Source of the DNA: Heracleum sosnowskyi | Taxonomy: Eukaryota > Streptophyta > Magnoliopsida > Apiales > Apiaceae | Direction: 5' to 3' | DNA: 64,000 bases | Assembly: GCA_030848705.1 (NCBI GenBank) | Contig: CM061238.1 | Span: 77,214,685-77,278,684 of the forward strand | Shown here: one piece after another, positions 11,444-20,228 of the stretch | How positions within the stretch are numbered: the first letter of the stretch is position 1 | Layout of the letters: every line of letters starts with the position of its first letter | The notes under the pieces: model-generated | Database searches by the model: none | What the model was told of the DNA's origin: nothing | What the model saw: only the letters and a program-made list of their open reading frames with translations | Translations under genes and position numbers: made by a program

Positions 11444-14400
11444 TTACTTTTGTTGCTCAGCAGCTTCAGCTTCCAATTGCTTCTCTAGTAAATCATCATA
11501 TATCTTCTTTTTCCTTATCTCTTCTCTTCTCTTCATGTCTATGATGGCTTCTTGAAGTTCTTCTCTTGCAATCAGTTCTTCAATGAGAGGTGAGCCTTTC
11601 AAGTCATCAATTGCAGCCTTGAGTGCACTTTCTACATAGGAGTCAAGAAACTCCATCCTTATTTTGCTTTGACCTCCATTTGAGTTTTTGTACTCCACAA
11701 TGTAAGGATTTTGTTTGACCCTGCACATCCCTTTCTGCCTTAGCTCCTTAGCCCTCTTCTCCATCTCAGCCATTTCTTTCTCCCTCTGTATGTTTTTCTC
11801 TTCATTCTCTTTCCTCATGTTTTCTTCATAATCATCATGCATCTTCAAGTACCTGGCAATATCTATCTTCCATGTTCTTTCTTCTTTTTCTTCAAAATTC
11901 AGTAAGGCATTTATCCTTTCAAGCTCATACTTATAGAAATATTGCCAGCTTCCTTGCTTCATTATCCTTTCTCTTCCATCAGTGTACTTGATCTCTAGAT
12001 GATCCAACTTCACTTTGACTTCAAAGATCCTTTGAGCCCTCAAAAATGCTAGGGCATCTTCATCATAGTCCTCATCTAGTGGAAGCACATTGATGCCAAT
12101 AACATTTGTGAGTTTTCCAGTCTTCTTTGTTATCCTTATCCTTCTGGGTACACTCTTGATCTTCAAATGCTTCACAAGAGATACCTTTCTGGAACAAGGA
12201 GAATTAGTCTTCAGTGCCACATCACTTGGAAGTAGCTTCATTCCCTTCCCTTTCATCCACTGTAACACTCCACTAGCTGTAACTTTGTGGAAGTGTTTTC
12301 TTGATATTCCTTTTGTGGCTTCATCTTTCTTCTGTGGCAATTCAGGTTCAAAAGTCTTAGATAATGATTTTGGAGGATCATTACTAACAGTACCCACCCT
12401 AGACTTAGAGTCTTGTGTTATGGTTAAAGTACTATTAGAAATGTCCTTGACTTGCTGAATTCCACTTCTTGATCTCTTTGCTGATTCTTTTGTCCCCTTG
12501 TAATCCCTCTTGCTATCATCAGCATCTTTTGTCTTCTTTGAGAATTTGCTTTTGTTGTTGTCACTTGGTCCATCCTTATTACTCCTAGAAAGAGATCTCC
12601 TTCTGTAGATTTTCTCCTCATCATCATCCTCACTATCCTTCTTCTTGCTCTTTTCTTTGACAGATTCAGGAATAACTCCATGAATCAGAAAAGATTGTAG
12701 AGTGTGAATCATCTCTAGCTCCTCAGCTGTCCTAGCTCCTCTCTTAGCTCTCAGCATTTGCAGCACCTGGTTGATCTTTGCATTGTTCTTCATTAAAAGG
12801 TCTGAGGGAATTACTAGTTGGTCAATAATACTGTCTTGAGATAGGCTTTGGTAAATTATTGTCCTTGGCTTGGATATAACCTCAGGCAATCTTTTATTCT
12901 GGTCCATCTTCAAGTCATTATAAAGACTTTCATTGTTCATCCCATGCTTTTCAATCAAATCCAGAATGATTGACAGCTCAGTAAATCTCAGTTTCTCTAG
13001 AGTTTGAAAAGCTAGGTGCCACAAGCAGTTGTCCTTGCACACCATGATTATCTCTCTTAGATGGACATCCTTGATTTTCCTTACTGCCACTGTGAAATAT
13101 TTGATGCTTTCCTTGATCTTCTGTCTGTACATCCTTGCATCTCCTTGAGCACTACTGTAGATGGCTTTCAGAAACTCCAGGAAGGCCTCATCATGATAGA
13201 TGTTTGAATTGGCAACTTCCTGTAGCTTGGCCTCTGTGATTGTTGTAGCTTTGACAGGTTGAGGAGTTGAGATATCTTTAGGCATTTTGGATGGATAGTA
13301 GGTGGATGAGATTGTGCTCTTCTGACCTTCTGCACTTATGACCTCTACAGGGGGAAGAATGATTGGCTTTATGGTTTCTTCAATGAGTTTGCCCTTGCCC
13401 TTATGCTTTGGCTGCTTGGTAGGTACTCCCCCTCTCTGTTTCAGAATGACCTCCTTTTGTTTCTCCCCCTTAGGCTTGGGATCAGACAAGATGTCTTGAG
13501 CTTCCCCAGGGATAGGCAGGTTCATTTGTTTCATCATTGAAGTCAGCATCTGTTGTTGCACCAGCAGGATATTGGAGGTGTTGTTGCCTTGATCATCCAG
13601 CTTGTCATTGAGCTGTTTTAGAGAATTGACAAGCACCCTGTTTTCATCTTTCAGAGAGGCCACTTCTCTTTCAAGACCATCCACCTTTGAGAATAGCTGT
13701 TGAGACTTGAAAGAATTGAGAGATTGATCCTTGATCTTGGCAAAGTCAAATTTGGAGATGTTTGACAGAGGGACTTCATCCACCAATTTGTCACCATATT
13801 GATTCTTCCAAATGACATTCAGCATTGCATTTGAGTTGATATTGGCCTTGATTTGATTTTCCAGGGTTGTAACCAGCTTCCTGATGTTGTCTGTGACCAT
13901 GGCCAGAGAGATGTCCATCATGCTTACAGTAGAGTTTGTCTTCTGGATTTCTTTAAGGATGCCATCCACCTTGGGAAAATCAGAGAGATATGAGTTTCTG
14001 AGCTTAGTGAGGGATCTGTCTGTCTCCTCCTGGATTGAAGAAATCTCTGATTGAAGCCCTTTCCCAAGATAGTGCAGAGCCTTTAATTGATTCCTGTAGA
14101 CATCATTAACAGCATCATAGATGGCAGCAGGAGAAAGATCCTTTGCATTGGAGCCCAGAGAAGTGAGGTAGTCTTCTCTTAGAAAAGCTAGGGCATCCTT
14201 GAGTTTGAGAGTCCTCTTAGCATCCAACCAGGCATCCACATTTCCCTCTGGTTCAGCTGTATCCACTATCTTCTCCTGCTGAGCTTCAACATCCTCCGTG
14301 TGGCAGAGTAAAATGGCTTCATAATCAGCATTTGGGAGATTTGAGGTGAGGAGATGTTGAGCTATCTTTGAGAACTCATCAATCTGTGCCACTTGGAGAT

Positions 14401-16162
14401 CTTGTATGGCTTCTTCTGTCATTTTGGAAGGCACAGATGATGATCCTGAAGGCCCGTCATGGTGCACAGGCTTCAGCCATTCTGACATAGTGGCCTGAGC
14501 CAAGTGAGAGCTAGTGCTAGGCACTTCATGAGATGTAGGATTTTGAGTCTCCTCCAGCCTTGGAATGGCTGTAGGGTCTGATGTTGTCTCCATTGAAATG
14601 GGATGTGTTACAAAATCAGCCCTATTTGTCTGTGAAGACAGTTCCACATCCTGAAGGATGGGAGAATTTGGCATAGAGTCTCCAGTGAAAACTGGTGAAT
14701 CCTCCATGTTTGTGTTGGTGTCATTAGGATATGCCCCAGCATGCATTCCCTGACCAACTAGATGTGGTTCCTGGGTGGTGAGCATAGTGTCATGCACCAT
14801 GTCACTTGAAATTGGCTCAATCACAGGAGAGAATTGTGATTGATCAAAGGCAAGATTGTCATTGGAATGACTCTCTTGTTCAGAAGAAATTTTAATGGAA
14901 GAATCTGAGAGAGAAGTGGGGTTTAGATTAGAGTTTGGCAACTCCCCCTGAGAAATAGGAGGAGTTTCAACAGTGATGTGCTCTCCACTCTGTGTATGAT
15001 CAGCCTTATCACTCCTAGGGTCAAGAGTGAGGTCTTGACCCTGTGCAGACTCTGTACAGGGTGCAGTGGGGAGGCTGCTCTTTTCAATGCCAGTGACCTG
15101 TTGAGAGGCCATAGACAGTAACAGGTGTACCCCTTTTTCCACATCTGAATCCTGTTGGGAGGATGCAGTGGTGGCTATAGATTTTGACTTCTTCTTTTGT
15201 CTGGTGAGAGGTGACTCAGGATTCTCACTTTCTACCTCTACAGATTCATTGATCACTGTTAGGGCTCTCTTCTTTGTCTTCTTTTTAGTAACATCAACCT
15301 TTTGAGAGATTGATGCACTTGGCTGCCTAACCTCTACAGTGGTGTTTTCAGTAGGATTGCTGGATGGGATAGGAAGGCTGGGGTTAGACTGTGTAGCACC
15401 TTCAGTCTTAGCCTTCCCTGTCCAGGAAAGTTCATGGTATATGGGCTTATCAAGTGGATAAGACTCAAATGTGTCCTGCATATGCTTGGTCACACTTAGA
15501 ATCACATCCACTTGATTCCTTGTGTCCAATGAACCAAATAGTACTTTGGACATGGACTTGGAATAAGCCATTTTAGTTTTATCTATACCCTCCAATTCAT
15601 GGATATTTGCATCAAGAAAATTTAAAATAACTTGAAGGAAACGAGGGTAAAAGATGTCATTACCTCTACCACGAACGGTCCTGCCTAGCCTCTGAGCCAA
15701 TTCTTTGAGAATTATGGCTCCCACATTGATCTCCTGGTTGTTGGCCAGGGAGTAGGCTAGCTTCACAGCAATGTGACTGATATGGTCCCATCCTGTCTTC
15801 CTGCAGAGAAACACCTTCTGGAGTGCGTCAAACAGAAATGACCACTCCCTTCTTACAAACTTCTTGTTTAGCTTTCCAGTATCTATCTCATCTGCATACC
15901 GAATGAAGGTCATGAAGTCTACAATTTGAGCATCAGTAGCTTCTTGGTCATGACCCTCCACCTTGAACCCCAAAGCTTCATTGATTTCCCTTTCACCAAA
16001 CTGAAAGTGTTTGCCTCCAATTGAACAACTAACCTCCTGGAATGAGGTTCCATCTTCCCTAGCCATTGTTGATACCAACGCCGTTCTCCAGAATCCTTCC
16101 AACACATCGACATACAAGGTAGGGTTCAGGGTTAGGGCTTGGCGTAGGTAGGAAGTGTTCAA
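11444..16162 (-). CDS. Element B extra ORF (env-position ORF), 1,572 codons
   Basis: A long ORF between pol and the 3' LTR, where Sireviruses such as SIRE1 carry an 'env-like' gene. N-terminal domain: FWRTALVS, FVRREWSFLFDALQKVF at about residues 100-120, WDHIS, and YPRFLQVILNFL near 175. The same pattern occurs in the extra ORFs of C, D and E. The middle is long, polar and Ser/Thr/Pro/Glu-rich, followed by coiled-coil stretches (about 690-880), a basic low-complexity part and a charged helical C-terminus. No signal peptide or membrane segment is evident, so an envelope role is not supported. The listed start is a TTG. A better start, ATG at 16267-16269 (MAPKSQ), is one frame off, so one indel may lie near 16235. 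Function unknown. Confidence 0.75.
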   Translation of the reverse strand: MNTSYLRQALTLNPTLYVDVLEGFWRTALVSTMAREDGTSFQEVSCSIGGKHFQFGEREINEALGFKVEGHDQEATDAQIVDFMTFIRYADEIDTGKLNKKFVRREWSFLFDALQKVFLCRKTGWDHISHIAVKLAYSLANNQEINVGAIILKELAQRLGRTVRGRGNDIFYPRFLQVILNFLDANIHELEGIDKTKMAYSKSMSKVLFGSLDTRNQVDVILSVTKHMQDTFESYPLDKPIYHELSWTGKAKTEGATQSNPSLPIPSSNPTENTTVEVRQPSASISQKVDVTKKKTKKRALTVINESVEVESENPESPLTRQKKKSKSIATTASSQQDSDVEKGVHLLLSMASQQVTGIEKSSLPTAPCTESAQGQDLTLDPRSDKADHTQSGEHITVETPPISQGELPNSNLNPTSLSDSSIKISSEQESHSNDNLAFDQSQFSPVIEPISSDMVHDTMLTTQEPHLVGQGMHAGAYPNDTNTNMEDSPVFTGDSMPNSPILQDVELSSQTNRADFVTHPISMETTSDPTAIPRLEETQNPTSHEVPSTSSHLAQATMSEWLKPVHHDGPSGSSSVPSKMTEEAIQDLQVAQIDEFSKIAQHLLTSNLPNADYEAILLCHTEDVEAQQEKIVDTAEPEGNVDAWLDAKRTLKLKDALAFLREDYLTSLGSNAKDLSPAAIYDAVNDVYRNQLKALHYLGKGLQSEISSIQEETDRSLTKLRNSYLSDFPKVDGILKEIQKTNSTVSMMDISLAMVTDNIRKLVTTLENQIKANINSNAMLNVIWKNQYGDKLVDEVPLSNISKFDFAKIKDQSLNSFKSQQLFSKVDGLEREVASLKDENRVLVNSLKQLNDKLDDQGNNTSNILLVQQQMLTSMMKQMNLPIPGEAQDILSDPKPKGEKQKEVILKQRGGVPTKQPKHKGKGKLIEETIKPIILPPVEVISAEGQKSTISSTYYPSKMPKDISTPQPVKATTITEAKLQEVANSNIYHDEAFLEFLKAIYSSAQGDARMYRQKIKESIKYFTVAVRKIKDVHLREIIMVCKDNCLWHLAFQTLEKLRFTELSIILDLIEKHGMNNESLYNDLKMDQNKRLPEVISKPRTIIYQSLSQDSIIDQLVIPSDLLMKNNAKINQVLQMLRAKRGARTAEELEMIHTLQSFLIHGVIPESVKEKSKKKDSEDDDEEKIYRRRSLSRSNKDGPSDNNKSKFSKKTKDADDSKRDYKGTKESAKRSRSGIQQVKDISNSTLTITQDSKSRVGTVSNDPPKSLSKTFEPELPQKKDEATKGISRKHFHKVTASGVLQWMKGKGMKLLPSDVALKTNSPCSRKVSLVKHLKIKSVPRRIRITKKTGKLTNVIGINVLPLDEDYDEDALAFLRAQRIFEVKVKLDHLEIKYTDGRERIMKQGSWQYFYKYELERINALLNFEEKEERTWKIDIARYLKMHDDYEENMRKENEEKNIQREKEMAEMEKRAKELRQKGMCRVKQNPYIVEYKNSNGGQSKIRMEFLDSYVESALKAAIDDLKGSPLIEELIAREELQEAIIDMKRREEIRKKKIYDDLLEKQLEAEAAEQQK

Positions 16163-16269
16163 GAACCGTACAAAACACTTGTACCTTGGGTTAGCCTCAG
16201 CCTCAGATCTGTTTCTTTGGGAATGATTAACGGAATTGAGGATGATACTGTTTGAGATTTGGGTGCCAT

Positions 16270-17007
16270 TTCAAAAGAGAGAGAGTGAAGAAGAGAGTAG
16301 AGAATTTTTGCTTAGGTTTGAGAGTTTGAGAGTTTGAGAGTTTGAGAGTTTGAGAGCAATAGACAAGATGAAAAGTTGTGAACGGTTAGAAAAGGGTATT
16401 TATATGATAGAGACACTGCGATATGGAGTTATGAATTTGTACAGTCTATTTGTATGTCACGAAGTCAAAAATGGCATGTACCGTAAAGTCTTGCACAGTA
16501 TATCGCATAGTCTCAGAAATGAACTATGTCGCAAAGTCTTCAAGAAGAAAGGATCGGGGAGACTTTGCGATATAGTAGAAATACCCTGTCTAAAGCTCTC
16601 TTTTAGGAATTTTAAGCAAATTGTCAGACTTTTGTCAAATTTTGAAATAAAATTAATTTAAATCAAAATTCTGTCAAATGTGGAGACTTGTCGATATAGT
16701 TATTCTAAGTCGCGAAGTCATAAAATGAACTATGTCGCAAACTCATGAAATGAACTATGTCGCGAAGTCTCACAATCTCAACAGTTTGCGATATAAGTCT
16801 GTTTTATTTGAACTATGCCGTGAACTCTGAAAGTCATCTATATCGAGATGTCTCAAAAGCTCACAACTTCATCACCAAATGATTTTAAGAAATATGCAGT
16901 AAAGTACTGAAATATTTATAAATCATATCTCAGCCAATTTTCACTCCATATGAATAGAGCATTTAAATACAGTGAAAATTTACTGCTGCAACAAGTTACT
17001 GGCATAC
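16270..17007 (-). repeat. Element B spacer with reiterated CTATGTCGCGAAGTC motifs
   Basis: Non-coding gap between pol and the extra ORF. From 16415 to 16860 it has about a dozen variants of CTATGTCGCGAAGTC, including reverse-complement forms such as GACTTTGCGATATAG. This is the same motif as in the U3 tandem array. GAGAGTTTGA is repeated four times near 16319-16355. No other gene is seen. Confidence 0.8.
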
Positions 17008-20000
17008 TTACTTAGAGCAACTAAATGAAGGATTGAGCATTCCAATTTCACTCACAAGTCTGTTGAAGACTGCTTCATTCAGAGGTTTAGTAAATATGTC
17101 AGCTAGTTGTTTCTCAGTTGGAACATAAGAGACTTCTATGGTACCATTTGCAGCATGTTCCCTAATGAAATGGTACCTGATCTCAATGTGCTTTGTAGTA
17201 GAATGATTAACAGGATTGGCAACTATGGATATTGCACTAGTATTATCACACATTAGAGGAATGTGTTCTAACACTAGCCCATAATCCATGAGTTGATTTC
17301 TAATCCAAAGCAATTGAGCACAGCAACTTCCAGCAGCAATATATTCAGCCTCAGCTGTGGATGTTGTTGTGGACTGTTGTTTCTTACTAAACTAGGACAC
17401 TAACCTTTGACCTAAGAATTGACAGCTTCCAGAGGTGCTCTTCCTGTCAATTCTGCATCCAGCATAATCAGAATCTGTGTAACCAACCAGGTTGAACCCA
17501 GTGCCCTTTGGATACCATAGCCCAAGATTAGGAGTCCCTTTCAGATATTTGAAAATCCTTTTGATGGCCATCATGTGAGATTCCTTGGGATCAGACTGGA
17601 ACCTTGCACAAAGGCATGTGGCAAACATGATGTCTGGCCTGCTAGCTGTGAGATAGAGTAGGGATCCAACCATTCCTCTATAGACCTTGATATCAACTCT
17701 CTTGCCTTTCTTGTCTTCATCCAGCTTGATTGCAGTAGACATAGGAGTTTTAGCTGGGGATGACTCTTCTAAACCATATTTCTTTAAAAGATCCTTGACA
17801 TACTTAGATTGGTTTATAAAGATGCCATCCTCCCTTTGATGTACTTGCAGGCCTAGAAAGTAGGTTAACTCTCCCATCATACTCATCTCATATTTGCTTT
17901 GCATCAACTTAGAGAACCTTTCACAGAGTTTTTCATTTGAAGAGCCAAAGATGATATCATCCACATAGATTTGAACAAGAATGATATCATTTCCATGCTT
18001 CTTGAAGAATAGGGTTTTGTCAATTGTACCCCTGGTAAATTGATGCTCAAGAAGGAATTGAGATAGAGTTTCATACCAGGCTCTTGGTGCCTGTTTGAGT
18101 CCATAGAGTGCCTTGAGCAGTCTATACACAAAGTTTGGGAAGTCTTCACTTTCAAAGCCAGGTGGTTGAGACACATAAACTTCTTCAGCAAGATCACCAT
18201 TGAGAAATGCACTTTTCACACCCATTTGATACACCTTAAAATCTGAGTGAGCTGCAAAAGCCAGGAAGATTCTGATGGCTTCCAGTCTAGCTACAGGAGC
18301 AAATGTCTCATCATAGTCAATGCCTTCTTGCTGACAATATCCTTTGGTAACCAGCCTTGCTTTGTTTCTAATTACCACTCCTTCTTCATCCATCTTGTTT
18401 CTGAACACCCATTTGGTGTCAATAACATTCTTTCCTTTTGGAGGAGGTACTAGTTCCCATACTTTGTTTTTCTCAAATTGATTCAACTCTTCTTGCATGG
18501 CAACAATCCAATCAGAATTCTTCAAAGCTTCTTCAATTAATTTAGGTCCCTCTTGTGACAGAAAGCAGCTATACAGACATGTATTTAATGTTGCCCTTCT
18601 TGTTCTAACTCCCTCACTAGGATCTCCAATGATTTGATCCCTAGTGTGGGCTCTGTCCCATTTTCTTGTGTGCCCCTGTTCATTTCCTTGATCTGTTCCA
18701 AGCTCATATTGGTTGACAGGTGCATTCTCTTCTTCTCCCCCTGTGTTTGTGAACCCTTGCACAGGTGTTTGAAGAAGATTGTCAACTTCAAGGATTTCAT
18801 TCTCTAGAACAGTTTGAACAGGGGGTTCATCTTCACTTTCAGAATCCTCAAGATAACCTTGATTCTCAAATCTCAATGGCACACTGTCTTGATCACTTGT
18901 TTTCAGTCCAGGAGTCTTCTTGTCATCAAAAGTAACATCCATGCTTTCCATAACTTTGTGTTGCTCAGGTACAAACACTCTGTATGCTGTCCTTTCCAGA
19001 GAGTATCCAATGAAGATACCTTCAAATGCCTTAGCATCAAATTTTCCAACATTCTCAGAGGTATCTTTCATCACAAAGCACTTGCTTCCAAACACATGCA
19101 GGTGCTTGAAGGATGCTCTTTTTCCAGTCATTAATGAGTAAGGAGTTTTGCCAGACTTCTTATTGATTAATGTTCTATTTTGCACATAGCATGCTGTGTT
19201 AACAGCATCAGCCCAAAAGCTAGTGGGTAGCTTTGCAACCAGCAGCATTGTCCTTGCAGCTTCAATGAGAGTTCTATTCTTTCTCTCAACTACTCCATTT
19301 TGTTGAGGTGTTCTAGGAGCTGAGAATTGTTGAGAAATTCCTTTATCTTTGCAAAACTCATACAATGTTGAATTTCTGAACTCAGTCCCATTATCACTTC
19401 TCAAAGCAACTACAGAGGAACCAGTGCTTTGTGCTTCTTTATCAACTCTCTTGATATGCTCTATTATGACTTGGGGTGCTTCATCCTTGGAGAATAGGAA
19501 TTCCACCCAAGTATATCTTGAATAGTCATCTACCATCACTAGAGCATATTTCTTTTTGGAGAGGGACATTACATTCACAGGGCCGAATAAGTCCATGCGA
19601 ATTAGCTGCAGAGGTTTTGAGTTTGTATTGAGCAACTTGTTCTTGTGACTGGATCTTTTAATTTTTCCTTTCTGACAAGCTTCACATGCTCCATCTTGCA
19701 CAAACTCCAAGGCAGGCAAATCCCTGATAAGTTCTCTCTTGGTTAGAGAGTTCATTGCCTGAACATTCAAGTGAGACAGCTTCTTGTGCCATAGCCAGAA
19801 TTCCTCATTCGTGGCTTTAGTGTAGAAACAGCAAATTTCTCCCTTATCTGCAGCCTTGAGATTAGCTACAAACAAGCTTCCTTTCTTCACACCAGTTAGA
19901 ACAACTTCACCACTTTCCCTTTTTGAGATTGAACAAAGGTCTTCATCAAATTCCACTTTGAAACCTCTGTTGGTAAATTGTCCAATACTCAAGAGATTAT

Positions 20001-20217
20001 GCTTCAGTCCTTCAACAAATGCTACATCTTCAATAATGACATTTCCAGATTTAACACTGCCATATCCCATTGTATAACCAATGTTGTCATTTCCAAAGGT
20101 TACTGATGGGCCAGCCTTTTCCTCAAAATGTGATAGCAGGGCTATATCACCAGTCATGTGACTTGAGCATCCACTGTCCAAGATCCATATGACTCTTTTA
20201 TTCCTGTTGCCCTGCAT
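17008..20217 (-). pseudogene. pol: Element B pol, RT motif A mutated and RNase H stop
   Basis: ATG at 20217 (MQGNRNKR) follows a TGCAG/GG junction 12 bases after the gag stop, in the -1 phase. Domains: protease DSGCSSHMTG, GAG-pre-integrase LWHKKLSHLN, integrase with D (RMDLFGP), D (SDNGTE) and E (NGVVERKN) all present, RT, and RNase H. RT motif C YVDDIIFG is intact, but motif A reads VYQMGVKSAFLNG: the catalytic Asp is Gly (codon at 18220-18222). A TAG at 17392-17394 replaces the Trp of the conserved SW(Y/F)SKKQ stretch and cuts off the RNase H end, which continues in frame to LVSEIGML at 17008. Protease and integrase could be functional; RT should not be. Confidence 0.92.
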
Positions 20218-20228
20218 TCACAAAATGA

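Noticed and set aside
11444..16162. Calling the extra ORF a viral envelope gene
   Set aside because: No signal peptide, fusion peptide or membrane segment is evident; only its position suggests env.
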